A DNA stretch of 64,000 nt from contig NC_080078.1 of the NCBI RefSeq assembly GCF_949987535.1, forward strand, positions 23,766,942-23,830,941. Direction: 5' to 3'. Shown here piece after piece: positions 10,321-24,700 of the stretch. The notes under the pieces are model-generated. The model saw only the letters and a program-made list of their open reading frames with translations. It made no database searches and had not been told where the DNA came from. The position numbers were made by a program, and so were the translations under genes. Origin of the DNA: Balaenoptera acutorostrata (Eukaryota; Chordata; Mammalia; Artiodactyla; Balaenopteridae). How positions within the stretch are numbered: the stretch's first letter is position 1; the number at the start of each line of letters is the position of its first letter.

Positions 10321-12594
10321 GCCGCCTGGCCAGCCGGCGCCCTCTGGAGGCGGTGAAGAATCCAGACACCCGCGGAGAGAAGACGCTAACCGCGGCTCGG
10401 GTGGGAAGAGCGTCCAGCCTGCGCTCGCGTGCTTTTGCGGCTAATTAGCAGTTTGGCTGGGTAAGCCACGCCCCCTCTGCAGGACATTGCGCCCACCTCC
10501 GTGCACCGGGGAATTTAGGCACTTACCGTACCCACCTCCCAGGACTAACAACCTGGGTCTCTAAGGGCTGCCCTAGATCCAAATGGGACAGCTTTCGACT
10601 GGAACTAAACTAACTGGAGAAATCGGGGTCAGCATTTCACCCCACTTGGCGAAGCCGTACATTTCTATGAAGGTGGATGTCCGTTTCCACTACAGAACTT
10701 CCGTGCTCTAGTCTAGTTTTCTCAAAAATCACAGGATATTTTACTAAATGGTTGCCATAGTAAGCATGTGTCACGCCCTGTGCTGAGCACTTTGCGTTCA
10801 CTCTTCATTTATTCCTCGCTGCAAACCTCTGAAATTACGGCAACCGGGAATTGACCTGACTACTAGTTTAATAGGGGAGATCTGACGGGGGTGACTGTTG
10901 GTTAACAGTTGGTTAATCACAAGGCAGCATCTGATCCTCAGTTTTTTCCCTTTTTCTTTAAAGTGTCTTTTCTGACAGGAGGAGGTCAGAAAACCACATT
11001 CTCAAAAATCCCCTCAGGAAAAGGCAATAGAACATACCCTAACCCTCTAATGGAATACGTAGTTTATTTAGCACGCTGAGTCCTAGTTTCTTCTGCTGTG
11101 AAGTTAGGATAATTCTGACTGAGGTGAAGGGAGATGATTATCAAATGCCCGGCAAATGGTCAGCATTCAGTTGAAGCAGTACATCACTCACTTGGCAGGC
11201 TAAAAAATCATATTGTAACTTCTGTGACCTTCCTGTTTTCAGAGCTTTTCTTTCCAGGGCCACAGACGATGCAGTGTATCATAAAGCAGGGCTTCTCCCG
11301 TTTGAATTGCACAGACTCACCCGGGGATCTTAAAGGCAGGTTCTGATTCAGCTCTGGGGCAGGGCCAGGGCTTCTGCGTTTCTAACAAGTCCCCGGGTGG
11401 CACTGCTGCTGGTCTCTGGATGCAGAAGGGGCTGTGATCGTTGTGGGTGGTAAAGGGGGGAGGGGCACATAACGCAAGCAGCGGCAGAGCAACAGCGAGC
11501 GCTCCTCAGCACATTCAGCCACACCCACTGACCCTGAACTCTATAATAATATCAGGCGTGTTACACAGATAATGGAGGTAATCCTGAAACAGGCTCTTAA
11601 AGTGTGAAAAGGGATTCTTCCCACCGTAGGCTGAGAAGCAAAACCACGCTTCTGGTGGCAACTATGTCAACCACCTCAAGAAACTGCGTTGAGAGCCATA
11701 GAGAAACTGACCAAAAGGGAACAGATTAAATAAGTGAAAAGGTAATATTTTACTGTCAGGTATAATTTTGGTTAGACATATTTGTTCTCAGAGCTGTCTT
11801 TAGAACCTAACCGATGTGACTCCACTGCACCATACCCCAATCTGATTTGCTGCATTCCATGACTCAAAGTCTCCTTTGTTTTTTAAAATTATTTTTATAA
11901 CCTACATGTATGCCCACTATGGTCTGTTAGAAATAGCATTCCAACTTCACTTGCTTATTTTTTTTATAACTATTACTCTTCATTTGGGGGTAGGAGGGGG
12001 ATTGTGTGTGGTTGTTCATGGGACAGTGACACCTGACAGAAAAAAAAGATCTTCATCTCCAGAATGGGTCCTTGTTTTCAGCTCAATATGAGTAATAAAG
12101 AGTTCCCAGTCATATTCATTATTATTCCCAATGTACATAATAAACAAGAGCAAAGGGTGGCCACTGGAAAAGGGAGAGGCTGTTCTCACACTGCCTCGTA
12201 GATGATCAAATGTAGTATCTCCTCGATAAGAGGTAAAAAAGAGGACCATTGGACTATGCTCACATTAGATGATCAGGCAACAGCAGTGGTTGGATTCTTA
12301 ACGCTGTGCAAGTTAGCAGCTTGGTGTGAGCTTCAACCTTAGCATTCTCTCCCATTCGATCCTTAGCAGGCCTCCGGCTAAGACATTTCCAGCTCCAGTG
12401 AACTTTTGCCCTCTGAAAAGTCCAACTCATGCAAAATCAAATGCTGGGGGGCTAATGTTACAGGTTACATATTAAATAGTGGGATATACCTTTCATGGGT
12501 CTTGTAATTGTAAAAAATTATCATATTACAGTATTAATGTCTTGGCCACATACTTTTCAAAAGTCCTTTCTTTGGTAAATAAAAAATGAGATTT
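10321..12594. other. Spacer between VPS35L promoter and CCP110 3' end
   Basis: The CpG-rich shoulder fades by about 10520. It then holds a weak MIR-like stretch (10755-10860) and the MER5A at 11282. No gene or exon is seen in the rest. Confidence 0.4.
11282..11425 (-). mobile_element. MER5A-like fragment
   Basis: Plus-strand blocks cagactcacccggggatctt, ggttctgattcagctctggg, tctgcgtttctaacaagtcc and ggcactgctgctggtctctg are MER5A in reverse. Confidence 0.6.
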
Positions 12595-14517
12595 CCTTTA
12601 AGATGAAAAGTTTATTTTGCCTTTTGCCTAGAAGCAAAACTAGTGAAAATTAAAATTAAAGTATAAAAATAAATATAATTTACATTCATGGACATTCCAC
12701 TCAAAGAAAAAATAACAAAAATAATATATATAAATAAAAATCCATTAAAAGCACAAAACAATGTCTGGCACTTTTATGAGAAAAAGCTGTGAACATTAAA
12801 AAATTTGTAAAACACACAAGCTTTTATCCTTTAAAAAAACACTCAAGTTTTGCATCCTTAATCTAAAACTAGTTTTATCTCTGAAACATACTATTCGTTG
12901 TAGCCAATTTGCATTACTGTACACAAAACTTTTAGCATCTATCTTTCATACTGGAAAGACCCACAAGATCTGAGTAAGCTGTATCCTGAGTTTTCAGAAT
13001 GATAAAGCACAATTTATCATATTAAGAAGATAATTTTGATACACTTTGCCCACAAATATAAATTGGTAACTCAGATATTTTTGACTGTGTTCTATTTCTC
13101 ATTTTCTGATTCACTCATTAAATAAATGATACATCTCAATAAAGAAAATCAAGTTTACACCCAGAGTAGATTACTATTTTCTGTCTACAGCTAGATGTAA
13201 AAGTTAAATTATAAATGGAACGGAAAATCGAAGAAAACAATCTTTATCTCGACATTCTTAAGAGAATATTAAGAATATATACAGTCTGCATTTTCAAAAT
13301 ACCAGTATCTTTTTAAAATTTAAGTTAGAAAGATTAAATGTACACATAAATGTTCCCAATTTTATGTGAGAAGCACAAAGCCCTTTTGGAGATGGCATGA
13401 TAAATTAACAGTGACATTCTTTTTCATAAAATCATGTTCCCTTGGTAACATTTTTTGGTTTATATCTTAAATGATTATGTAAGTGATGAAAAACCTTAAA
13501 CATTAGTGCCTCTTATGTAATGCAGACTTTCAACTAGACAGTATTATTATCCCATTTGAAAATCTGAATTTATCATATAGTATAGCCCTTTATTCTCCCC
13601 TAAATCCAGCATGCTAAAAAAAGCAGACTATGAAGAAATAAACAGACTAAATAGAAAATGTAACTGCATGCAACATGTTATTCTATTTTAAAGAAATAGA
13701 TGTAAAATGCATTCATTCCTAAGCGCTACTACATTTAAGAAGATTGTGCTATCTTCCCCAAACTTGTTATACCCTCCACAGAAAGATTTTATAATTTAAT
13801 AGAAATGTTTCTAATAGTACTAGGGTAATAACATACATTATTAACATACATTAAACCTAACATTTCTGTGAGACAACTAGTTGTTGAGAGGAACGTATAC
13901 CTGTGACCAAAATGGTGATGCCCAGCTACTCCTGTGGTGAATTTTAGGTGGACCACAATCAACAGGCAAGTGTTCTATCCCATGTGGTTATACCGTAAGT
14001 CCAAGAATATGAGAGATTAATCAGAGTTTTCAAAGTTACAAAACCGGAGAAAAACATTCTTCTGCAATAATTTCCCCTCAAACAGAACAGTATCTAGTTT
14101 ATCAAATTCAGCAGTGTGCAGAGATTAATGAAATTTATATTTCAGAACTTATTTATAAGTTATCACACCTTTTCAATATTTTATAGAAATAAATGCAAAT
14201 GTCCTTTAAGTTTACAAAAAGGTTCTCGGCAGACACCTGAGTAATAAAACAAACTTATGTTTGTGCAGGTTAAGGACAGAAATGAGCCAATTACTAAACA
14301 CTAATTTGTCTTCACCCAAAACTGATATTAAGAGGAAAATTCGGTGGGGGGGATGGGATTAGCCAGACTGACCAAAATATCCAGATGATTTTTCAGCCCT
14401 TTGACATCACTTTGCCTGTGTAAACAGAGTCCAGAGTTAAATAAAAAGTCGTGAGCAGGGAAAATAATATGGATCCTAACCCTTCCCCCCTTTTTTATCC
14501 TAATGAATGTTGTCTTC
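12595..14517 (-). other. CCP110: CCP110 3' UTR (probable extent)
   Basis: AT-rich sequence directly after the CCP110 stop, with no recognisable SINE or L1 in it, unlike its surroundings. A minus-strand AATAAA lies at 12611-12616 (TTTATT on the plus strand), so cleavage near 12595 is plausible. Several other AATAAA-like words occur between, so shorter 3' ends are possible. The left limit is an inference. Confidence 0.45.
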
Positions 14518-14570
14518 TTAAGTTGTCGCAACATTTGGCCGCTTTCTTTGGATTTTTCCTGCATATACTC
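14518..14570 (-). CDS. CCP110: CCP110 terminal coding exon, residues 997-1013 and stop
   Basis: After acceptor gctctatttttag, GA completes the split Gly, then [16 protein letters not shown] and TAA. The human end I recall is ...RPNVATI, a single difference. This fixes the stop at 14518-14520. Confidence 0.93.
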
Positions 14571-17500
14571 CTAAAAATAGAGCAAAACTAATATTATTTC
14601 TCAATGTTAGTTTTTCTGTAATGATACCATTTAATGAGTGCCCACTGTGTACCAAGCACTGAGCTAAGCAAAACACATTATTATATTTAATCCTTATGTA
14701 AAATAATCACGAGGTCAAAATTGTTACTACTATTTTAACAATAATAAAACTGAGACATAGGAGAGTTAAGTCACCTGTATAAGTAACAGAGCTAGAAGTA
14801 GAAACTCTGAGAACCAAATTCTACCTGATTCATTGTTTTACTTAACCATTTTGCATTACTACCTCCTACTCTGCTTTAATTAGCAGTTTCTGAATTTCAC
14901 TATAAACTCTTAAGTCAAGCACAAGACATCAAATGAATGTTTTAAAACATATATGAGATCAGAGACTGCAATTTAGTTTCTAAAAACTATAAACAACTTT
15001 AATTGCTTTGCAGCAAACTTTAACGCCTTAGAATTGTACTTCAGTCTAAGAATATGATAGTCTATCAACATAAAAATGAGTTTTCTATAAAATGCTTAAT
15101 AAAAGGTTTGTCCTCCATGTAGATCAAATCAAAGCATAATTTCAAATTTGTTTGAAACATAATCCAGGCCATTAAAAATTCAAGGAGGAAAGAATAATCT
15201 TTTCAAAAGCAACTATGGATCCCTGTGTTGAGATTCATAGTAGAATTTTAGTCAGCCATAAGCCAAATTTTCAGTTTATGTAAAAGGATAAAATTCTTTA
15301 GTCTTTTTCAATTGTCTAAATATGCACTCATGTATAAATAAATCTTTAGGAAAAAATAGGAAAGAATTTTTGTACTTGTTTAGATACATATTAATTATAC
15401 ATGTTAATTCAAGGGTTAAGTACATTTTTATTAATAATTATGTTGCAATGCAATTAGACCACAATAGTTCTAAATACTAAACTTCATTGTACACATTAAC
15501 TGCAATGACTTCCTAGTCATCCTTTATACTGTTGCGTATTACTGAATAGAAACAGTAGTTGCTATTTTACTTATAGATTCACAAGTGACAAATAGTGGAG
15601 ATGAAATGCATGAGAAAGAATATGGAGAGTAGTCACTGTGGCAATAGACAACATTAGGAAAAACAATACTAATTCCTCAATGATTTGCCAACTAGCTAGG
15701 ATTTATTACAATATATAACACTAACATGAGAAAAAATTGAAAATGTCTTAAAATTCCATGTAACTAAACAAGCAACAAATCTGGTGTTTGGTCTGAGTTC
15801 TTCCAAATGGTTATCTTTCAAACCAGCTGATTCTACCTCTGGAATAAGCAGGATTTTCAGCTCTGTAATCCCCTTTAAAACAACTCCATTGACTGTCACT
15901 CACAGTGAATTCCAAAAGATGACCTTTTAAATTATCCTCTATATATTCAACATTATGAATTAAACTCACTATATATACATGCAAAAGGCGAGCAATCAAT
16001 TCAAAGTTGTAATCAATATCTTGTTCCCTCTTTGAAATTATGTGAATAACATGAAAAAATTTATGTTGCTTATTCCCTCCTAATTTGGAGAAAATTACTT
16101 AGTAATAAAAGCTCTAAAATATGAATAATGGTGTATTAATGAGAACACTAGAATTGATTAAAGATTTAATTTTAATTGCCTGGTGATTAGGTTTCTTGTA
16201 AATGTTTAGAAAGCAGTCTAGTTAAAGCAAAGCATTTTGAAAGTATTTTTAATGGATCACATAATTTTTGGTGAGTTACCATAGTGCCTTAACAAAGACA
16301 CCTAAAAAATATTAAAACATTAGCTTAAGGGTTTTGCATTAGCTCAACACTGAATTTGTCTTTTTGCCACCACAAATAGGATTTTAAAATACACTTTTTG
16401 GCTTAGCCCTTAAATAATTCTCAAATAACGAACATAAAGAGAAATTTAGCTCAAGCTTCTTACTGAGCAAAAGATTACGACTTCACCCCCTCCCACTTGG
16501 CATATTCACATGTGACCTTGTGGTCAGAGAGAAATTCTTCCCCTTATGTGCAGATACAAATATTCCTGGGTGATACACTTCCCCAAAGCTGAATAGACAT
16601 GCACAGATTTAGACATCACATCATTATATTTTACTCATTTATAAAAACTTTTCTGAGTTAAGCATGTATAATTCTACAAAGTTTTCAGATTAAAAAATAC
16701 ATAGTGTCTCCATGGAATTTTCAGAAATCAAGATTGGAACCACAGTTTCACTAAGATCTCCTGACTGCTGCAAAATACTAATACAAATGATCACTAGTAG
16801 GAATGACGGTGAATATGCCAAAATTATGGTGGCAAGGAAAGACACTCTATCCCACTGGTATGGCCTGGGTCATGGGGCAGCTTGTGCACGTCTTTCTATT
16901 GAATGGGTTTCAGGAATTTGTTTGCTACACACCTGAAACAGGCGCTCTGTTAGGCACTCTGCTCTGTGAAGACTTCTGTCTATTTTGCACAACCCCCTTC
17001 ACTGATGTCTTAGGGGTTCTAGTTGAATATAAAAAAATTAATAAGTCACTTGCGTTAAGTTCTAAATGTTCAACATTCAAAAAAAGCAACCATACTGCAT
17101 CAACCGTTCAAAGCACAAATAAGCTTGAAAAGAATTAAGTCTCATGCATGCGCACAGTAAAGAAACTATACCTTTCCCTTCGTCAGGAGACTATAACCAT
17201 GACTTACGCTTTGTTGGAGAAACACTTTGGTGATGTTGAACTTACTATGTGGATGTTTACATTATTTAATGAGCTAAATGGTATGAAATGGAAAGTAGAA
17301 ACACGCCAACATAAGATGATAATTAAAATATAATACACAACAGTACATCAAAGGGTTATCTTTGAACAAAACGTTAAAAGCTCTTCCTAATACTATAGAA
17401 AGATCGCATTTGAAAATAGTTATCCTTTATATAAAAAGCTAATCCCTCTCAAAGCTAATCTTGATTTGAATATTTTTAAATACCCATGTGTGTTGAATTC

Positions 17501-18754
17501 TTACCCTTGTCTACTCAGTAGCCTATGAACAGGTGCATTCTGTCCTTGATTTGGCTGAAGGACTCTGTTGACAAGGTAAATAAAAAATTAATTCAATAGG
17601 ATAAATTCAGTTTTTCCCCCACGTTCTTTCAACAGATGAAAGAAACAGTGAGGCAGAAGTCAACGATGCAATGATTTGGCCTATACATTATCACAATGCA
17701 AAACAAATTGATTAAAGTGTATCAATATGGTGCTTATTTGCTCACCAAGAGAACAAACCTCGGTTTTTTTATCAGGAAAGAGATGTCTAACACAAATATT
17801 AATCCTTGTGCTTTTAGATAATTTATTTACGTACTTTACAGAAGGAATTTTTCCTTTCAAACATCTGAGAAACAAAACATCACTCTTGTAAGAGCAGAAA
17901 ACAGGTCAGAAACATTAAGCTAGCTTTCTAAGGTTTTTAAGTAAGTATCAAAGACCCCTTGGACTGCAGACTGAACTCAGGACATATGGGGCTCATATTT
18001 CCATCAGAGATAGCATGTCCTAGAGAAAGCTCCACGAACATCTGGTCTGGCACATGACCACGTATATGACCAGGTGTTACTATGGATTCTGACTCTGTGA
18101 CCCTCCACCCCAACAGGGAGAGATTTACTGATGTAAAGTAGAACAAAGCCAACAAAAAACAAGCTTGGGATTTATAAGATTTTCTTTTCCTTAAAAGTTA
18201 AAAAAGAGCCTCTTACTGAGACTAAGTGATTTTTCTCACCTTGTTTCAGAAGGATTTTGCTTAACCAGAAATTTCTTATTTGGCATTCCCATTTCTGCAG
18301 CTCTAACACAATATAAAAATAAGGACACACAAATAATGTATTTAGAAAGGGGGAAAACACATGATTACAAATGTGATACAGGATGACAGAAACCAATCAT
18401 CATTTCAAAGTTGGTGCACTACTGAAAGACCTGTAATAAGCATACTAAAGACAAATTTCAAGAAAGAAGAGTTTTAATAGGATAGTTTCAGGGGCTTCCT
18501 TGGTGGCGCAGTGGTTGAGAATCTGCCTGCCAATGCAGGGGACACGGGTTCGAGCCCTGGTCTGGGAAGATCCCACATGCCGCGGAGCTACTGGGCCCGT
18601 GAGCCACAACTACTGAATCTGCGCGTCTGGAGCCTGTGCTCCGCAACAAGAGAGGCCGCAATAGTGAGAGGCCCACGCACCGCGATGAAGAGTGGCCCCC
18701 ACTTGCCACAACTAGAGAAAGCCCTCGCACAGAAACGAAGACCCAACACAGCCA

Positions 18755-18785
<31 letters not shown>

Positions 18786-21700
18786 AATATATCATTAAAA
18801 AAAAGAGTAAAATAATATATTAAAAAAAAAATTTTTTTAATAGGATAGTTTCAGAATATTATTTGCATTAAGTTTTTCCCGCTAAGAAGTCTTTAGGATA
18901 TTTGAAAAAGAATATATTTAAAAGATATAAAATTAACACTGAATATAAGGATTTAAGTATTTTTAAGATTACTTGATTAGCTATCAATTACACAAGTTGA
19001 ACGTTGACAAATTTATTAGTTAATACATTTATCTAAAGATAAAATCAGATTTTACCACCAAAACTATCTATATAAAGGGATTTCTATCACCTCAGCTGCA
19101 GAAGAGTTAACAATTCTTTATTTCTAAGTTGAATATACAAACCAACAGTTGCTTAAAATTAATTGGCTTGATAATAATTAAATTAGAATATGACAAGACA
19201 TGAAAAAAACTTACCTCATGTACTTCTTCCTATCAAGAGACTTCTGTGTTGCAGCTGAAAGAGCCACTCGTGGACTTTTCATTTTATCCTTTAAAATACA
19301 AAAGTAACATGAAGCTGTAGGGTTACCAGTAATACCACTAAAGTATAGTATTGGATGATCTCAAATTGCATGGAAAAGCTTCTCTTACTGGCATTTTGAA
19401 CTTTAACTTAGTCTTTACAATTGAAGCAGTCTAATTTTTTTAATTAAATAATTAAAATTATTTTTCCCAATGAAATAGTATAAATTTGGCTTCTTTTTCT
19501 TTTGCCAACCACACTAAGATCATTGATTCAAACCACAGATCTCCAACACTCTGATATACAGTTAACCCTTGAACAACACAGATTTAAACAGCACAGGTGA
19601 CTTACATGCAGATTTTTTTTCAACAAATATATTGGAAAATTTTTTGGAGATTTATGACAACTTTAAAAAACTCACAGATGAACCACATAACCTAGAAATA
19701 TGAAAAAAAATTTTGTCATGAATGCATAAAATATATGTATATACTAGTCTATCCTTACATAAGCATAAGGTGAGTGATATTTAATATAAAATTAATGTGT
19801 TAGTTTCCTGTTTTATAACTGCTTTCAAAGAGTTACATTACCATACAGTATGCAGGCCTCTTGCCCTTTCTCTCTCTCTCTGCCTCCCTCTCCCTCTCTT
19901 TTCTCTCAACTACAGCCTATCATCACAGGTACGTGTTTTTTTTTTTAAATGTAACACTGTTTCCAATACTGTATTATGAATATGACAACACTGTATGCCA
20001 TGATTATAACAATTTATTCCTTAGTGTACAGGCTAGGCTACTGTGAAGCAATCATATTGATTACACTAGGTTCCCATAAATCAAACGTATTGCTGCTTCC
20101 TCATTATCAATGCATGAATTGTTATACCTGTAAATAAATGTGAACTTGTTTTTCACATTATCTTTTCATTTTTTTTTAATCTTTTCATTTTTGATGTCTA
20201 CCGTTAGTAATACATATAACATCTACAGTGTTTTGTATCATATAAGACAATATTGATGTAGGTACTTAACAGACACGATTCATCTTATAAACAGACAACA
20301 TAAATTATGGTATTGATAAATACAGTACTGTACTGTAAATGTATTTTCTCTTCTTTATGATTTTCTTAATATTTTCTTTTCTCTAACTTATTTTATTTTA
20401 AGGATACAGTATATGATACATATAACATACAAAATATGTGTTAATTGACTGTTTATGTTATTGGTAAGGCTTCTGGTCAACAGTAGACTATTAGTAGTTA
20501 AGTTGCTGGGGAGTCAGAAGTTACACTGAGATTTCTGACTGTGGGCCACCCCTAAGCCTCCACGTTGTTCAAGGATCAACTGTATTTCAAATTAATTTGG
20601 AGCCTCTTTTCTAACTCTGATTTCCAAAAGAGGTAAAATATACATGACAGTTTCAAGGAAATTCAATCAGGAGCAGCCAACAGTTTTTTATGAGTCATCC
20701 AAGCAATATTTAACACTTAACTCAAAAATCTAATCACAAAAACAGTATGTAATTCTTGCCAATTTCTTTTAAATTTGTCTACAGATTTAAATATTATTGG
20801 TAATCCTGGGAACTACCTGTTTTAAGAATTGTAGGATGGGGGCCTCCCTGGTGGCGCAGTGGTTGGGAGTCCGCCTGCCAATGCGGGGGACGCGGGTTCG
20901 GGCCCTGGTCTGGGAGGATCCCATGTGCCGCGGAGCAACTAGGCCCGTGAGCCACAACTACTGAGCCTGCACTCTGGAGCCCGCGAGCCACAACTACTGA
21001 AGCCCGCACGCCTAGAGCCCATGCTCCGCAACAAGAGAAGCCCCGCAATGAGAAGCCTGTGCACCACAACAAAGAGTAGCCCCCGCTCGCCGCAACTAGA
21101 GAAAGCCCGTGCACAGCAATGAAGACCCAACTCAGCCAAAACTAAATAAATAAATATTAAAAAATAAAAATAAAAAAGAATTGTAGGATGGGTGCTAAAG
21201 TCAATAAAGAATGATATTTAGTATCAATTACACCAAACCCAGAAGAACCTCAATGTGAAGTAATTATAGATAGATCAATCAATCGATTGATCTGCCCCTG
21301 GTTCCTATTAATATCTGGTCTTTGACCCCAGTTCCTGACACAAAGCTCCTAAAACCCTTTTAATCAAATCTCCTGAGTGATAGGAGCATCTTTTGTTCTA
21401 ATGCTTGATCTTTGACTTCGGTTCCTGACACAGAGCTCCTAAATCCCTTGAAATTTCCCAGGTGATAGAAGCAATTTTTTTGAACCCGGGCTCCGACAGT
21501 GAAAGCACCGAGCCTTAACCACTGGACAGCCAGGGAAATTCCCCAAAGTATCTTTTGTTCTAATAAGACAACTTTTGGTGGGCTCTGAATGAGGGCTAGT
21601 CACCAGAAAGACCAAGCACGATTACAACCTTGAAACTTTCAGCCTCACCCCTATCCTCCGGGGACAGGACAGAGGCTAGAGATTGAGTCAATAATCAATC

Positions 21701-24700
21701 ATGCCTACATGATGAAGCCTCCATAAAAACCCTAAAATACACATCCACATGCTGGGAAGGTGGCACACACCCTCCACAGGACAGAAGCTCCTGCTCTCAG
21801 GACCCTTCCACACCTCGCCCTATGCATCTCTCTATATGGCTGTTCATCTGTATCTGTTACTGTATCCTTTATTATATAATAAACCATTAAATGTAAGCAA
21901 ATGTTTCCCTGAGTTCTGTGAACCATTCTAGAAAAATTTTCAAACCCGAGGAGGGAGGCATGGGAACCCCATTTTATAGCCAGTTGGTCAGAAGCAACAT
22001 AATTATTAATAAAATGTACTTAACCCTTGAATTAACATGTATAATTAATATGTATCTAAACAAGTACAAAAGTTCTTTCCTATTTTTTCCTAAAGATTTA
22101 TTTAATGAGATTGGCATCTGAAGTGGGGGCAGTCTCATAAGACTGCCTCCTTAACATGTAGGATCTGATACTAACTCCAGGTAGATGGTATCAGAACTGA
22201 ATTGAATTGTAGGACACTCAGCTGGTGTCAGAGATCTGGTGTGGGGGGGAAAACCCAAACATTTGGTATCAGAAATAATTTGTGAGTATAAAAGAAATAG
22301 AGGTTTTTTTTCACTCACTAGTTTAAATGTCATGTAACATACCATTTGCCTGAGCATTTTCTCTTTGCGAACTTCTCGATCATGATGTAGAATAGACATT
22401 CTTTCAGCTGCATCCATTACAAAGAATATGTCATGAATACCATACAGGGCAGCTCGCAACTAAGTTCAAAAGAAGAAAATATTATACCCATTTAAAAAGA
22501 TGAGGTTAGAGGTCAGTAGTATTATGTATGCTCTTATTTAGAGAAAAAGGTTAAAGTTTTCATTGAAACCTACTTTCAGTGGTTCAGTGAAGGCAGAGAA
22601 ATAAAACATTTCCATTTCCTAAGAGCCTTGAGGATACATGCATTACCTGAGCTAACACTCTTTCCTGAAGAGAAGCATCTTGTGCTGAAACAACACCTCT
22701 CTTTAATGGTGCTTCCAACTGAAAACTTCTTATGAATTCCATAGTATCCTGAAAGAAGAAATGCTCCTTCATTTTTCTAGAAAGATTTCATGATCACTGG
22801 AGTTTCCTTTTGTTCTTTTTCTCAGTCAAAACGAAATGAAGAACACAAAACTATTACATCAGAAGTCAAACAGCACTCACTTTAAAGTTAGACAAAAAAA
22901 ATGCACAAACTACTTCACTTACATATTTTTAAAAATTATCTGGGGCTTCCCTGGTGGCGCAGTGGTTGAGAATCTGCCTGCCAATGCAGAGAACGCGGGT
23001 TCGAGCCCTGGTCTGGGAAGATCCCACATGCCGCGGAGCAACTGGGCCCGTGAGCCACAATTACTGAGCCTGCGCGTCTGGAGCCTGTGCGCGGCAACGA
23101 GAGGCCGCGATAGTGAGAGGCCCACGCACCGCGATGAAGAGTGGCCCCCGCTTGCCACAACTAGAGAAAGCCCTCGCACAGAAACGAAGACCCAACACAG
23201 CCATACATACATACATACATACATACATACATACATACATAAAAAGAATGTAAGCAGACAAGAATATCATTAAAAAAAAAAAAAAAAAATTAAAAAAAAA
23301 AAAATTAAAAATTATCTGAATGAGATTAATCAATTTCTAAAAGCCTATATTATGTGACTAAAAAATGTTTGATCTGCCTAAGTTCTGAACTAATTTGTCA
23401 ACTCAGCTGTCACAACACTGATAGAAACAGACAGAAATGTAACACAATTTACACAATCCTCTTACTTTTACAGTTTGTCGAAGTTGTTTCAGCTTATCTG
23501 TCTGCATGAGCCTACGAGTAAGAAATCCTTTTGCTACTGCAGTTACTTTGTTAAATTTTGCTTGTACTTCTGGACTGAAAACCTAGAAGAAATAAGATAG
23601 ACACAACATTTTAATAATCTGAGCATTATACTCAAGATTGTTTTTCTTAATCTATTACAATGAACTAAATTCTTCTATATGTGTTTACTCTGTGTAGTTT
23701 AATCTTTAATAAAAGCTAAGCTTTTGATGTATTGCAAAATATTTATGCCTCATTTGTACAACCTAAGATAACATAGCTCTTTAGAAAAGATATAGACAGA
23801 CAGACATGCATGCATATATCTTTAAGTTTGCCCACCTGAGACCATTTAGTTTTGGCCCTTCCAAAAGGCCTTGTTACTGAGAGTTTGGTCAAGCCACTAG
23901 CTGATGATCCCCAGAGGTAGAATGGTACTTCATTTGCAGAACCAAAGCTGTGTTGTAGGGCAGAACTTGTGAAACCTTGAGAAATATACATAAAGTATTA
24001 TACTTGATGTCAAATAATTAGAATACACAGACCATCCAAATAAACATGACACTCATTAAGAATAACAACTCTGAAACTGATCCACAGCAGACTTAAAATA
24101 TTTATGGACTTTAAGCTTATGCACCAGATGGATCTTTTCAACACAAACAGCATCTCAGGATAATTGAAGATGTGAAGATAAGCTCTTATTGGGACTGGGT
24201 AATGAGATGTAATTCAAGATCATTCAGGAGATAGCAAACTGTGTTATCACTTGAAGAATATCACCTGCTACTTGAATGAATAAAGACCAGGCTCTGAGTC
24301 AAATTTCCTGATATTTTCCTTGCTAAGGTGGCTTTTCTCATGAACCTGCTCACTGGTCTTTGATCTGCTGCTATCATTTCATTTTTCACCAGTTCCTAAG
24401 CAGCTGGCAAATAGCAGTGGGTTGGATGTGGAATGACTTATAGAAAGGAGGTACAATTTTAAAGTGTGCCAAATAAGATATCTTACTATAGGATAATTTT
24501 TTCAAATGGAAAAGGATTTTTTTAAATATTTACCAGAACTATTTGAATTTGAAGTATGGAGTGAGTCCACTTGAGACAGCATTGTTTCTAGTAAACCAGA
24601 GTCACTTATCTTTCTCCATTCTAAGTCCACAGCATTGCTAATGCCCAATTCAGAGGCTTCTGCTGTAATCACCTTCTTCTCTTTTAACATTTTCTCCCGT

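Larger units (their letters stand above)
21285..22290 (+). repeat. Old LTR-like dispersed repeat, copy 2 (interrupted)
   Basis: Same family as 880-1570 but longer. Its left part has an imperfect direct duplication of about 90 bp: gttcctgacacaaagctcct near 21325 and gttcctgacacagagctcct near 21420, each followed by gtgatag-agcatt-type text and tcttttgttctaat. It is interrupted by a truncated SINE (21478-21543) and by the 111-bp templated insertion (21994-22104). Confidence 0.65.

Noticed and set aside
15696..15999. Minus-strand frames of 62-67 codons at first considered as the CCP110 C-terminal exon
   Set aside because: The real exons with exact phase and recognisable residues are at 17018-16933 and 14570-14518.
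23203..23240. CATA array considered as a CRISPR-like or satellite repeat
   Set aside because: It is the microsatellite tail of a SINE; CRISPR arrays do not occur in this kind of genome.
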